Shown: in pieces, positions 1 to 8,824 of the stretch
Position numbering within the stretch: position 1 is the stretch's first letter
How the letters are laid out: each line of letters opens with the position of its first letter
Assembly: GCA_937911865.1 (NCBI GenBank)
Contig: CALDSK010000286.1
Location: forward strand, 1-48,362
Length of the DNA stretch: 48,362 bases
Reading direction: 5' to 3'
Source: an uncultured Synechococcus sp.
GTDB taxonomy: Bacteria; Cyanobacteriota; Cyanobacteriia; Phormidesmidales; Phormidesmidaceae
Program-made: the position numbers and the translations under genes
Notes under the pieces: generated by a model
What the model was told of the DNA's origin: nothing
The model's database searches: none
Seen by the model: the letters and a program-made list of their open reading frames with translations, nothing else

Positions 1-76
1 GCCAATTTCCTGATTACTTGCGCCAAAGCTTTCGCTATATATCGAAAGCTTTGGCGCAAGTAATCAGGAAATTGGC
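1..76. repeat. Perfect 34-bp inverted repeat at the window edge (probable foldback)
   Basis: Bases 1-34 are the exact reverse complement of bases 43-76, separated by an 8-base spacer (CTATATAT). The right arm and spacer translate in the frame of the following MFS gene as a sensible transporter segment (LYIESFGASNQEIGW). The left arm has an in-frame TGA at 11-13 and makes no sense in that frame. The simplest reading is a foldback at a contig end rather than a biological palindrome. A real inverted repeat cannot be excluded from sequence alone. Confidence 0.9.
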
Positions 77-1237
77 TGGGTGATGGCCGCGTTTGCCATT
101 GGACTGCTGGGGTTTCGCCCGCGGATGTCTCAGTTTATCGATCGCCAAGGGCGTAAACCAGCGCTGCTGATTGGAATTATTGTGATTGCGATCGCCCCGA
201 TCCTCTATCTTTCCGTCAGCCTTTTCCCCAACATATCAATCGCGCTACCGACTGGCTTACAGCTCTAATCATCCATTTTGCTACTGGCTGCCACTCGCGC
301 CTTTCACGGCATCAGCATCGCCGCATTTGCCACCGCCTACACTGCCTCGATTGCCGACATGGCACCACCGCATCAAAGGGGCGAACTCATCGGATACATG
401 AGCCTAGCTAGCCCAGTTGGCATGGCACTGGGTCCGGCGCTGGGCGGCTACCTCGAAGGTAGCTTCATCTTTGCATTCTTAGTCATGACAGCACTGGGTG
501 TGATTGGAACGCTGTGCGTTCTGGTCGCCCATGAGCCGCCACGGCCAGCAATGGATAGGACTGAATCAGGCAGGATTAATAAGGCTGGCACTAAAGCTGG
601 CACTGAGCGCAAGCCCGCCTTTTGGAGCCTGCTCTTCACCGCTCCTATTCGCATCCCCGCGTTGATTCTGTTCATGGTGGGGACAGCGTTCGGCACCATG
701 GTCGCCTTTGTGCCTCTGCACGTGCGTACTACAGGAATTGTCGTAAATATTGGGCTGATTTATACAATGAGTGCGATCGCTTCCTTCTCTATTCGCGCTC
801 TGGCAGGAAAAGCCAGCGACCAGCTAGGCCGAGGCCGCTTCATCAGCATGGGCCTAATGTTCTACACCCTAGCGATGCTAACGCTGGCACTTTCTGACAG
901 CGCCCCTATGCTACTGCTCGCAGGCATGTTTCAAGGCGCAGGCAGCGGTACGCTCATTCCTATCATCGCGGCGCTAATGGCCGATCGATCGCGCCCAAAT
1001 CAGCGAGGCATCACGTTCGGCCTTTGCCTAACTGGCTTCGATTTAGGCATCGCGCTTGCTGGGCCTGTGATGGGTCGCATTGCCGACGCTAGCAGCTACA
1101 GCCTGGTATTTGCGCTCTCTGGTCTGATGACCTTTATTGGCCTGATTATTTTCATCACAACGTCTAGCAAAGACCTACAGCACTCAGTCCAGTTCGCCTT
1201 AAACGGTGGCCGTGATGTGTATGCCGTAAAAAGTTAA
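35..1237 (+). pseudogene. MFS transporter, 5'-truncated and interrupted by an in-frame stop
   Basis: This is a major facilitator superfamily efflux-type transporter of the inner membrane. The frame is open from the window edge to a TAA at 266-268 and resumes in the same frame from 269 to 1237. MFS landmarks lie on both sides: RPRMSQFIDRQGRKPALLIG (loop 2-3 signature) before the stop, and RAFHGISIAAFATAY plus GPALGGYLEG after it. The second half also carries a loop 8-9 signature, GKASDQLGRGR. The first transmembrane helix, roughly 40 residues, is missing at the window edge. The part after the stop (319 residues from a TTG at 278) lacks the first helices, so it is unlikely to work alone. The substrate cannot be told. 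The stop could be a true nonsense mutation, a sequencing error or a readthrough site. The strong hairpin at 1260-1302 ends the unit. Confidence 0.8.
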
Positions 1238-1259
1238 GCCGTAGATAGCTCAAAAACAA

Positions 1260-1302
1260 AAAGATAGGATGTCAGACTGAAAAAGTCTGACATCCTATCT
1301 TT
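1260..1302. terminator. Bidirectional intrinsic terminator between MFS gene and tRNA-Arg
   Basis: A perfect 19-bp stem (1260-1278 with 1284-1302) is closed by the loop GAAAA. A-rich sequence lies on the left and a short TTT at the right end of the stem, so it can end the rightward MFS transcript and, with A-rich 1250-1262 read as U on the other strand, the leftward tRNA transcript. Its place between two convergent genes fits this role. Confidence 0.85.
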
Positions 1303-1307
1303 GAAAG

Positions 1308-1381
1308 CGAGCCTGGAGAGATTCGAACTCCCGACACCGTAGTCCGTAGCCACGTGCTCTAGTCCACTGAGCTACAGGCCC
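1308..1381 (-). tRNA. trnR-ACG: tRNA-Arg (anticodon ACG)
   Basis: Read on the minus strand, the 74-nt sequence folds as a standard cloverleaf. The acceptor stem GGGCCTG pairs with CAGGCTC (one G-U), the D stem is GCTC/GAGC, and the anticodon stem CGTGG pairs with CTACG around the loop CTACGGA. The T stem is GGGAG/CTCTC with loop TTCGAAT, and the discriminator base is G. The anticodon is ACG, where A34 is normally edited to inosine in bacteria so that it reads CGU, CGC and CGA. CCA is not encoded. The gene is transcribed leftwards towards the hairpin at 1260-1302. Confidence 0.96.
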
Positions 1382-1487
1382 GCGCGTTTCCCGTTTGGGG
1401 CTTTAATAGTAACACACGGACGATGTCTCTCGTCTACCCAAAATCGCTTTTTTCTTTTCGCCCCCTTTGACCCATTTTTCATTGCCT

Positions 1488-1994
1488 ATGAGTACTTCTA
1501 ATTCGGCTGACTCGCTGACTCATTTGGATGCCAGCGGCCAAGCGCAGATGGTGGATGTATCAGCCAAAACAACGACGGTGCGTCAGGCGATCGCAGCGGG
1601 CACCCTCACAATGACCGCCGCCACCTTCAATGCCATTCAATCGGGAAATGCGCCTAAAGGGGACGTGATTGGCACTGCCCGCCTAGCTGGCATTATGGCC
1701 GCCAAGCAAACGGCCAATCTGATTCCGCTATGTCATCCGCTACCGCTAAAAAAAATTGAAGTGACGATCGATCCAGATACGGAGCTACCGGGCTATCGCA
1801 TTCAGGCCACGGTAAAAACAAAGTCAGAAACCGGCGTAGAAATGGAAGCGCTGACGGCTGTTTCGGTCGCTGCACTCACTCTGTACGACATGGCCAAAGC
1901 GCTAGAAAAATCCATGCAGATCGGCAATATTCATCTGGTAGAAAAAGTTGGCGGCAAATCTGGTCACTGGCAGCGCTCAGCAGTTAGCAGTTAA
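1488..1994 (+). CDS. moaC: Cyclic pyranopterin monophosphate synthase MoaC
   Basis: MoaC converts 3',8-cyclo-7,8-dihydro-GTP, made by MoaA, to cyclic pyranopterin monophosphate, the first isolable intermediate of molybdenum cofactor synthesis in the cytoplasm. The protein is about 168 residues, the usual length. Family motifs are clear: GTARLAGIMAAKQT, the LIPLCHPLPL segment with the conserved Cys-His-Pro, TGVEMEALTAVSVAALT, and the C-terminal EKVGGKSGHW. I prefer the ATG at 1488 (MSTSNSADS) over an in-frame TTG at 1467. No Shine-Dalgarno sequence is obvious for either. No other moa gene lies in the window, so it appears to be a single-gene unit, divergent from tRNA-Arg. Identity is near certain; only the start is open. 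Confidence 0.95.
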   Translation: MSTSNSADSLTHLDASGQAQMVDVSAKTTTVRQAIAAGTLTMTAATFNAIQSGNAPKGDVIGTARLAGIMAAKQTANLIPLCHPLPLKKIEVTIDPDTELPGYRIQATVKTKSETGVEMEALTAVSVAALTLYDMAKALEKSMQIGNIHLVEKVGGKSGHWQRSAVSS

Positions 1995-2088
1995 CAGAGT
2001 CAGTAACCAAGTCGGTGAAACGTGCGAGCCCATCTTGCGAAGCCACGTTTGATTACAATAGAAATATTCACTTCATTTTTTAGTCCTT

Positions 2089-2352
2089 ATGCCTCCTCGT
2101 TGGCCCCGAGAACCCGATCCCGCTAACGATCCGCCTTTGCGCCGATTGGAAGATCGCATCAACTTTGCAGTACATGTGGCAGGCTTTGCCTGTGTCAATT
2201 CGGGCATTTGGTTTTTTAACACCATTAATCCGGGTTCACTGCCTCAAGCCAAGCTGGTGACCTTCACCATGCTGGGAATTTTGTTTGCCCATGCGGTGTA
2301 TGTATTTGCGATCGCAGATTACACCCCTAAAAAGGTAGATGTTGGCAAATAG
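2089..2352 (+). CDS. Small two-TM membrane protein (2TM domain-like)
   Basis: An 87-residue protein with a proline- and charge-rich N-terminus (PPRWPREPDPANDPPLRR) followed by two hydrophobic helices, about residues 27-47 and 56-76. The spacing and the pattern FAVHVAGFACVNSGIWF resemble the '2TM domain' of small bacterial membrane proteins. No catalytic residues are apparent. It stands about 95 bp after moaC and 68 bp before the DUF3181 gene on the same strand, so cotranscription with the latter is possible. Function is unknown; the family assignment is by pattern only. Confidence 0.7.
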   Translation: MPPRWPREPDPANDPPLRRLEDRINFAVHVAGFACVNSGIWFFNTINPGSLPQAKLVTFTMLGILFAHAVYVFAIADYTPKKVDVGK

Positions 2353-2420
2353 CGATCGCCGCTACAGTGCGAGCAGTAACAATTGCAATTATTTAAGACA
2401 TCACATAAAGAGGTCTCACT

Positions 2421-2729
2421 ATGGCTACTGCGAATTCTACTGAAGTGCTAGAAGGTCTAGCCGCTGAAATTGGCGAGAACATATACATCGATATCGCCAA
2501 ATGGCACCTGTATTTGGGTGTGGCAAAGCTTCACACACCATTGGCTGAAAAGCTGCTGCCTATGGTGACTAGCAACGATATTTCAGAAGACGCTGTAGTC
2601 AAAGTTTTGCAAGATATTCCTATCAAGCTTGGTGGAGGGAGACGAACGGTACCGCTCGCTGAGCTATTGCCAATGCAGTGTCAGGTGAATCTGATTGATC
2701 TGTTAGAGGAGTATCAGAGAAAGCTGTAA
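2421..2729 (+). CDS. DUF3181 family protein
   Basis: A 102-residue soluble acidic protein matching the cyanobacterial DUF3181 family as I remember it. It has an N-terminal helix, the segment EIGENIYIDIAKWHLYLGVA, and a C-terminal stretch IKLGGGRRTVPLAELLP ending in a Leu-rich helix. No signal peptide or membrane segment is present. An AGAGG box about 8 bases upstream supports the ATG at 2421. The function of the family is not known to me. It is small, compact and likely expressed alone or with the preceding two-TM gene. Confidence 0.8.
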   Translation: MATANSTEVLEGLAAEIGENIYIDIAKWHLYLGVAKLHTPLAEKLLPMVTSNDISEDAVVKVLQDIPIKLGGGRRTVPLAELLPMQCQVNLIDLLEEYQRKL

Positions 2730-2919
2730 GCCTTCTTCGTAGACGCTATGCGCACTCTAATAGTTAGTTTAGTCAGGACTGAAGCAGTGCTTGATTAATC
2801 GCCTTGGGTGCAAAATCTCCGAGCGTTCACGCAGCTTTTCCTAATTTCCCCTTTCTAAGGAAGGAAATAAAAGTTAATATGGGTATACACAGCTTTTCAG
2901 AAATTAGATTAGGAGAACG

Positions 2920-3366
2920 ATGGGTCTTTTCGAATTCGTGTTTGGCAAGAGCGCACCCAAGGATGACACCGCACCAAAGCAAGCGTATTACCTCAGCGAT
3001 GATGACGCCAAAACCTTTGGCAACATCGACTACATGCGTTCGACAAAAGTAGTCAAGCGAACCTTCGCTAAGAAAAAGGGTGAAACTGAGCATATGGAAA
3101 GTGTCAGACAGATTTCTGCTACGACAGCGCAGAGTCTGGACGGCAACGGCTATCAGGCGCCTAAGCAGCCCACACCTACGTTTGGCTCTTACGCGGCACC
3201 TGCACCACAACCTGCGACTAACGCTGTTGAAGCGAGCGCGCCTGTAGAAGCGCCCAAGACTGAAAGCACTCCTAAACCAGCCCCTACGCCTGCATCTGCA
3301 CCTCGCAGGTCTGCGTCTAGCGACATGGATATGTTCCGCAACATGGCCAAAGATATCCGCAAGTAA
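2920..3366 (+). CDS. Conserved cyanobacterial hypothetical protein
   Basis: A 148-residue soluble protein. The N-terminal half (1-85) looks ordered, with MGLFEFVFGK and then YYLSDDDAKTFGNIDYMRSTK and a basic VVKRTFAKKK stretch. Residues 85-130 are a Pro/Ala-rich linker (repeated PAPTPAS-like segments). A short conserved-looking tail (DMDMFRNMAKDIRK) closes the protein. A strong AGGAGA box at 2911-2916 fixes the ATG at 2920. The ordered block resembles short cyanobacterial proteins of unknown function; I cannot name one with confidence. The hairpin at 3478-3510 ends its transcript. Confidence 0.8.
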   Translation: MGLFEFVFGKSAPKDDTAPKQAYYLSDDDAKTFGNIDYMRSTKVVKRTFAKKKGETEHMESVRQISATTAQSLDGNGYQAPKQPTPTFGSYAAPAPQPATNAVEASAPVEAPKTESTPKPAPTPASAPRRSASSDMDMFRNMAKDIRK

Positions 3367-3477
3367 GTTTGCAGCTCATCTGTTGCTTTTTATCGCAGCG
3401 TGATTAGAAGAGCGAACTCCGTTCTGTGAGTTGCAGAAGGTAAATTGCAGAAGATAGAAGCGAAAAGTATTTAGAAG

Positions 3478-3510
3478 GCGACAGTGAGCAATAGCGAGCT
3501 GTCGCTTTTT
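3478..3510 (+). terminator. Intrinsic terminator
   Basis: The stem GCGACAG (3478-3484) pairs with CTGTCGC (3499-3505) and is followed by TTTTT. It terminates the rightward gene ending at 3366 and touches the last codon of the convergent MATE gene. Confidence 0.75.
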
Positions 3511-4903
3511 AATGGATAGCGTCTTGGTGAATGGCTTTTGTAACGTTCAAAGAAGCCGGAACTCTGTAGAGTAGGGTGCCTGCTCGTGTGACCATCAGTG
3601 TTGCCCAGGCGAGCCAGAGCAAGTGAGGGCTGTCGAGCCAGTTAGCGACAAGTGCAAGCGGCAAAAAACCGATAAAGGCCGCAGCTAAAGTACTGTTCCT
3701 CAAAACGTGTCCGGCAGTAAGGCCCAGGAAATAGCCGTCTAAGGTAAAAGCGATACCGCCAAAGCTGAGTACAGGAATCAACCAAATAACGTAACTAGGA
3801 ATTTGTGTGAGTAGGCTGTTGTGGCTAGTCAGAAGACTAAAGAAAGCCAGTGGCCAAATGAGTAGAATGAGTGCGATCGCTGCGCCTAAGCCTGCGCTGC
3901 CGCCAATCCCTAATACCAGCAGCCAGTGCAGATCTGCCGTCGCCCGCTGTCCATAAAATCGGCCAGCGTAGCTTTCTACCGCCAGCGCAATGCCGTCGAT
4001 AAAATAAGTTGCCATTAGAACAACCTGCATAAGTAACGTATTAACGCCTAAAACTGTTTCACCCAAGCCAGAACTGAAGTTGGTAAACAAAGAGATAGCA
4101 ATAACCAAAGAGAACGTGCGAATCAAAATATCTCGGTTGAGGCCAAACAAGGAACGCAAGGCTGCGGGCTGCCAAAGCTTAGGTTTTATTTGAGCCCAGT
4201 GATGCCAGGGAACAGAGCCTGTAAAAATGATGCCAAGACAGGAGATCAACAAAATATATTGACTCAGCGCGGTTGCCAGCCCAGCGCCGTAGCTACCCCA
4301 GCCTAACTGCCGAATAAACCAGTAGTCCAAAATAATGTTGCTGCTGTTGCTCACCAGCGCCAGAATAATAACGACTTTTCCCTTGCCACGTCCGAGCAGC
4401 CAGCCCAATAGAACAAAGTTCACTAGGACCGCAGGTGCGCCGAGGATGCGGCCCTGAAAAAATGCGATCGCGGCTTCCTTAACCCCCGGTGTGGCCTGCA
4501 AGAGCGAAAACCCAAAGGTCGCAATAGGATTTCGGAAAAGCAATACTGTAAGGCCCGCACCTAGCGCCAGCAGTGCATTGCGCACAGCAATCAGCCATAC
4601 CGCGACTTCATCGGACTGGCCCACAGCCTGTGCAACCGGTCCGGTCGTGCCCATCCGAAAAAAGTTAAAGCCCCAGTAGATGACGTTAAAGATGACGTTT
4701 GCCACAGCGACGCCGTTGAGATAGCGCACTTCGCTTAGGTGACCCAGGAAAGCTGTATCGATCAGACCTGCTAGCGGCACCATAACGTGAGAGATGGTGT
4801 TGGCAATAGCGAGTTTGAAAAAGGAGCCTGTCCAGCCTGCGGTCTTAGGTGGTGGAAGAAGGCTAGTGAGATGCGATCGCATGAACCGTAAAAAATTGGC
4901 CAA
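3509..4903 (-). CDS. MATE family efflux transporter (DinF-like)
   Basis: A 464-residue inner-membrane protein with about twelve hydrophobic segments, the usual MATE size. The N-terminal signature AIANTISHVMVPLAGLIDTAFLGHL and a repeat of the fold in the second half (from about residue 255) identify the family; the DinF branch is the best fit. MATE proteins export organic cations or drugs using Na+ or H+ gradients. The substrate cannot be inferred here. It is convergent with the gene ending at 3366 and divergent from the TPR gene at 5201, so it appears to be a lone unit. Confidence 0.9.
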   Translation of the reverse strand: MANFLRFMRSHLTSLLPPPKTAGWTGSFFKLAIANTISHVMVPLAGLIDTAFLGHLSEVRYLNGVAVANVIFNVIYWGFNFFRMGTTGPVAQAVGQSDEVAVWLIAVRNALLALGAGLTVLLFRNPIATFGFSLLQATPGVKEAAIAFFQGRILGAPAVLVNFVLLGWLLGRGKGKVVIILALVSNSSNIILDYWFIRQLGWGSYGAGLATALSQYILLISCLGIIFTGSVPWHHWAQIKPKLWQPAALRSLFGLNRDILIRTFSLVIAISLFTNFSSGLGETVLGVNTLLMQVVLMATYFIDGIALAVESYAGRFYGQRATADLHWLLVLGIGGSAGLGAAIALILLIWPLAFFSLLTSHNSLLTQIPSYVIWLIPVLSFGGIAFTLDGYFLGLTAGHVLRNSTLAAAFIGFLPLALVANWLDSPHLLWLAWATLMVTRAGTLLYRVPASLNVTKAIHQDAIH

Positions 4904-5200
4904 AGTTTAGAGTCGAGTTAGAGAGCGCTACAAAGAAAAACTGAGATAGAAAAACTACATAAAAGACCTGTGGAGAAAAAGACCTGTGGAGAAAAAACTG
5001 TGGAGAAGAGCTGTCAAAAAGAACCGCACGAGGAGCGATGTAAGCAATATTGATCCAGGCTTCAGTGTATTTGCCAAAGTCTATTGTTTTGCAGTCTATT
5101 TCAGGCTAAATCGGTAGTTTCATCGGGCGTTTCGCCCTCAGGAACTGGGCAATCTACGCCTATCTCGCCGAATACTATTTTGCCTTGGCAACGAAACGTC
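4904..5200. other. Divergent intergenic region with 16-bp tandem repeat
   Basis: This is the spacer between the MATE gene and the TPR gene. GACCTGTGGAGAAAAA is present twice in tandem at 4965-4980 and 4981-4996, followed by a partial third copy (ACTGTGGAGAAG). It must hold both promoters, but no convincing -35/-10 pair stands out. Confidence 0.6.
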
Positions 5201-6955
5201 ATGAATCGCAGCGGTCGCACAGTTTTAAGCTTCACTACGCTTCTCAGCAGCCTACTAATGGGCCCATCAACAAGCCTGTGGAGCTCGCTACCGGCCCTAG
5301 CCAATGAAGAATTCCTTGAGACTGCATTTGAGCCCATAGACGTTCCTGTCTTCAATATAGATGCGGATGGCACAAGTACGCTGAGCAGAGCCGACGATGC
5401 AGCGCTGCAAATGCATCGTCAGCGGGCACTCCCCGTATTAGAACCCAATGGTGCAATCCCCGAGATGGATGCAACGGAAACCAGTACAGAAGGCGGCGGC
5501 GCCCAAGCACTGCCCGAGGTATTTTTACCAGAGGCGATGCCTGAGCCCAGGCTGACCGATACCGATACTCCAGATTCCCAGACCCCAGATTCTCAGATGC
5601 CTGAATCGGTTATGGAATCAGCAGAAACAGAGCCAGAGCCAGCGGAAGCAGCTGACTACATGACGGCAAAGACAAGCGCGATAGAACACTACAACCAGGG
5701 CATTCAGGCATACAATCGAGGAGACAGTGCAGCGGCGGTGGCTAGCTTCAACGCCGCAATTACAGCAAATAGCGACTACGCTGAAGCGTATCTGTTTCGA
5801 GCGGCAGCTAAGCTCAAATTGGGCGATCCAGCAGCGGCGATGGCCGACTACTCTACGGCGGTTTATATTCGTCCTGACTACGGTCTAGCCTATTTTTCTC
5901 GCGGCGCGCTGTTTTATGAGATGGGCGAGCTAGCGGCGGCGATGGGTGATTTTGAAGAGGCGATCGCACTCAACCCAACCCACATAGAAGCCTACGCCTA
6001 TTTGGGCGTGACCAAAGCAGCTATCGGGGCCCACGCAGAAGCGCTGGTAGATTTTGAAAGCGCAATTAACATTGATCCTGAGTATGCGATCGCCTACATG
6101 CATCGCGGCGCTTCCTTGATTGAACTCGGCGACTACGAAAACGCACTTCTCCCGCTCACAACCGCAATTGACCTACGTTCAGACTATGTCGAAGCCTTTC
6201 TCAACAGAGGCGTCGCCTACTACCATTTGGCGGCGTTTCCCTCCGCCCTAGAAAACTTGAATCAGGCTATCAAGCTAGATCCTGATAATACTGAGGCCTA
6301 CTACAATCGAAGCTATGTTTATTCTTCGCTAGGCCGACCTGGCGATGCCCTGGCAGATATTAATGAGGTGCTAGCCCTTCAACCGGATTCTGTTCAAGCT
6401 TACATGGCTAGAGGTTCTCTATACAGTGCGCAAGGAGATACGGCGGCGGCGATCGCAGACTTTAACAGAGTCATTGAGCTAGATGCTTACGCAGGCGAGG
6501 CCTATCACCAAAGGGCCCGTGCCCGCGTAGCCAGCAACAACTTACCCGACGCGCTATCAGACTACGAGAGTGCGATTCGTCTAAACCCGGTTGATGGCGG
6601 CGTGTACAAGGGGCGAGCCGATGCCTATGCCATTTACGGTGACCTGCCCGCTGCAATTCAAGACTACAGCTATGCCATTCAGCTAGACGACAGCTACTCA
6701 GCAGCCTATGCGTCTCGTGGCCGAGCCTATTACGAATCAGGTGACGCACAAAGCGCCTATCAAGACTTTACTCAGGTCATTCGCCACGATCCTAATGCTA
6801 GCGCCGATATTTACTATTACCGAGGCATTACGCTAGTTGCCCTGGGGGACAACTTCGGTGCTCACAGCGATTTACAAATTGCGGCCGACCGCTACTTGGC
6901 AAATGGCGAGCCCGAAGGCTACCGCGCGGTCATTGAGCGCATGAGCAGGCTGTAG
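5201..6955 (+). CDS. Exported tetratricopeptide repeat protein
   Basis: A protein of about 584 residues. I take the ATG at 5201 because it gives a clean signal peptide: Arg-containing start MNRSGR, hydrophobic LSFTTLLSSLLMG, and an ALA-N cleavage site. The frame is open upstream to 5084, but that extension is polar and unlike a leader. Residues about 40-155 are acidic and Pro/Glu/Thr-rich with short PDSQ repeats (disordered). From about residue 160 to the end there are some twelve consecutive 34-residue TPR units with the W/Y-G-Y-A-A-P pattern (for example AYNRGDSAAAVASFNAAI, ALNPTHIEAYAYLG). Such arrays are protein-binding scaffolds; here it would act in the periplasm or on the thylakoid lumen side. 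The partner is unknown. A terminator lies at 7068-7100. Confidence 0.88.
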   Translation: MNRSGRTVLSFTTLLSSLLMGPSTSLWSSLPALANEEFLETAFEPIDVPVFNIDADGTSTLSRADDAALQMHRQRALPVLEPNGAIPEMDATETSTEGGGAQALPEVFLPEAMPEPRLTDTDTPDSQTPDSQMPESVMESAETEPEPAEAADYMTAKTSAIEHYNQGIQAYNRGDSAAAVASFNAAITANSDYAEAYLFRAAAKLKLGDPAAAMADYSTAVYIRPDYGLAYFSRGALFYEMGELAAAMGDFEEAIALNPTHIEAYAYLGVTKAAIGAHAEALVDFESAINIDPEYAIAYMHRGASLIELGDYENALLPLTTAIDLRSDYVEAFLNRGVAYYHLAAFPSALENLNQAIKLDPDNTEAYYNRSYVYSSLGRPGDALADINEVLALQPDSVQAYMARGSLYSAQGDTAAAIADFNRVIELDAYAGEAYHQRARARVASNNLPDALSDYESAIRLNPVDGGVYKGRADAYAIYGDLPAAIQDYSYAIQLDDSYSAAYASRGRAYYESGDAQSAYQDFTQVIRHDPNASADIYYYRGITLVALGDNFGAHSDLQIAADRYLANGEPEGYRAVIERMSRL

Positions 6956-7067
6956 CGCTTCGGTAGTAGTGCTCTTTAGCCCCAGCTCTGGTGGCTCTTT
7001 AGGAACGCTCTGTATGTAGCCAGCTCTGCCATTGCGCTAACGATTTGATCGCGCCACCATATTTTAT

Positions 7068-7100
7068 AAAGGGCTGTACACTAAGTGCAGCCCTTTCTTT
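7068..7100 (+). terminator. Intrinsic terminator after the TPR gene
   Basis: AAAGGGCTG (7068-7076) pairs with CAGCCCTTT (7088-7096), followed by CTTT. It lies across the most upstream possible start (7085) of the next reading frame, which argues for a later start of that gene. Confidence 0.75.
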
Positions 7101-7183
7101 ATGGGTGCTTTTCTTTGTCGTTGGCAATCAATTCACAACAGATGATGCAACAGCGGTTTTGTCAATCTTTGCTGACGGGTTTG

Positions 7184-7726
7184 ATGTCTTTGAGCCAACG
7201 TGCCTATTGGCTGCTCACTCATCGCTTCTTGTGGGTGGGATTGTTGTGCGGTCTGTTCTTTTCTGTTCCAACCGCTGTGCAGGCCAGTTCTCTTTCTGTT
7301 GCTTCTTTGCACACCTATCAAGAGCTACCAGGACAAACAACCTTTCGCTCAAAGCAAAGCTTGCGCGATCGCTCTGACCGCTCCTGGCAGGTAATCGTCT
7401 TCAAGCGCTACCAAGCTGATGGCCTTCAAGGGTTATATCTACGTTTGGTCGGCTTTCCAGGCCTGGTTACGCTCGACACCCAGAGACCTCTCACAGTGGC
7501 GACTGGCTCTAGCCTACAGTGGACAGCAGCAGCTGAGCTAGACCCTCAAACGCCCGCTCTGCCAGACAATGCTGGACAGTACAACTTTGCAGAAACGCTC
7601 GACGCACTAAAAGGTGATATCCCTTTGCAAATAGATATTCCTTTGAGCGGTGGCAGCATTGCTGAGCTAGTAGTTCCCCCCTATGCTGTCCATGAATGGA
7701 GAGAGCTAGCGGCGTCTCATACTTGA
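7184..7726 (+). CDS. DUF3122 domain protein, exported
   Basis: The protein has about 180 residues from the ATG at 7184. It starts with a signal peptide (MSLSQRAYWLLTHR, hydrophobic VGLLCGLFFSV, AVQA-S cleavage), so it probably acts in the periplasm or lumen. The mature part matches cyanobacterial DUF3122: an N-terminal LHTYQELPGQTTFRSKQSLRD, the core SWQVIVFKRY and GLYLRLVGFPG, and the C-terminal ELVVPPYAVHEWREL. In-frame ATGs at 7142/7145 and a start at 7085 are also open. The 7085 start lies inside the preceding terminator hairpin, so it is unlikely. The function of DUF3122 is unknown. It is convergent with lipA, only 10 bp apart. Confidence 0.85.
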   Translation: MSLSQRAYWLLTHRFLWVGLLCGLFFSVPTAVQASSLSVASLHTYQELPGQTTFRSKQSLRDRSDRSWQVIVFKRYQADGLQGLYLRLVGFPGLVTLDTQRPLTVATGSSLQWTAAAELDPQTPALPDNAGQYNFAETLDALKGDIPLQIDIPLSGGSIAELVVPPYAVHEWRELAASHT

Positions 7727-7736
7727 AGGGGCGCCC

Positions 7737-8654
7737 CTAAGGCGCTTCGCCTGCATGATAAGAACTTCTGACTAGGGGACCGGACCTCACATGAGCGAAT
7801 CCCAGATTCTTGGCAATCTCTCCTAGTTCGTCAAACTCTTCGGGTGTCCAGTACTTTTGAACCGGTAGATGTGCTAGCGAGGGGCGCATATACTGACCGA
7901 TTGTCAGGCGATCGCATTTCACCGCCCGCAAATCTTCCATCGCTTCAACCAGTTCCGCGTGGGTTTCACCATGGCCTACCATCAGTCCAGATTTGGTAAG
8001 AACGCTAGGATTAGTCTCTTTGACGTAGCGAAGGACATTGAGCGATCGCTCATACTTTGCCCCGCGCCGTACCGGTCCTTGCAGTCGTTTTACCGTCTCT
8101 ACATTGTGATTAAAGCAAGCTGGATCAGCCTGGGTTACCGCCGCCACACGTAGCTTTTGCTGCACTTCAGAATCCGTACCACTCCAAAAGTCAGGCGTCA
8201 GCACCTCAATATCTGTTTTAGGGCTCAGCTCACGAATGGCGTTCATCGTTTCTACAAACCAGCCTGCGCCCCCATCAGCCAGATCGTCTCTAGCAACCGC
8301 TGTCAAAACCACATACTTCAAGCCCAATACTTGAACGGACTCCGCCACCTTCTGCGGCTCGTCTGGATCTAACGGCATTGGCGCGTGCCCCTTATCCACC
8401 TGGCAAAACCCGCAGCTTCGGGTGCAGGTTGGCCCCATCAGCAAAAAGGTCGCTGTCTTGTTGGCGTAGCACTCGCCCCGGTTAGGACAGCGGCCCTCCT
8501 CGCAAATCGTATGGATATTCCGCTGCTTCACAACCTTTTGCACGGTCGATAGCTCACTGGCCTTACCAATAGGACGGCGTAGCCAGTCAGGCATAGCAAT
8601 GATCTCAGGCCGAGAGCGATCGGTCTTAACGGAGGTATTAGGCGGTGTGGACAT
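7737..8654 (-). CDS. lipA: Lipoyl synthase LipA
   Basis: This radical-SAM enzyme inserts two sulfur atoms at C6 and C8 of protein-bound octanoyl groups, making the lipoyl cofactor of 2-oxoacid dehydrogenases and the glycine cleavage system. The protein is about 305 residues from the ATG at 8654 (MSTPPNTS), the usual size. It carries the LipA-specific auxiliary cluster cysteines C51, C56 and C62 (CEEGRCPNRGEC) and the radical-SAM CxxxCxxC at C77, C81 and C84. The C-terminal RSSY serine motif contributes to the auxiliary cluster. The frame stays open upstream to 8714, but those residues do not look like LipA. No lipB is in the window. Identity is very secure. Confidence 0.96.
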   Translation of the reverse strand: MSTPPNTSVKTDRSRPEIIAMPDWLRRPIGKASELSTVQKVVKQRNIHTICEEGRCPNRGECYANKTATFLLMGPTCTRSCGFCQVDKGHAPMPLDPDEPQKVAESVQVLGLKYVVLTAVARDDLADGGAGWFVETMNAIRELSPKTDIEVLTPDFWSGTDSEVQQKLRVAAVTQADPACFNHNVETVKRLQGPVRRGAKYERSLNVLRYVKETNPSVLTKSGLMVGHGETHAELVEAMEDLRAVKCDRLTIGQYMRPSLAHLPVQKYWTPEEFDELGEIAKNLGFAHVRSGPLVRSSYHAGEAP

Positions 8655-8824
8655 GAAAAGACCGTGAGCAATTACCTGTATTTTACAGTCCAACTTAGCG
8701 TTATCACCTATCATTCATCCGTTGGCCCTGTTCTCTTAGCCCATCAATATGGGCAACTTTAAACCAAGCGTGTGTGTCAGCAGGGCGCAGGTTTCATCCA
8801 TTTCGACAGTCAAAGGAGTCCGTC

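Noticed and set aside
1..76. Insertion-sequence terminal repeat
   Set aside because: The right arm is plain MFS coding sequence in frame, and no transposase is near.
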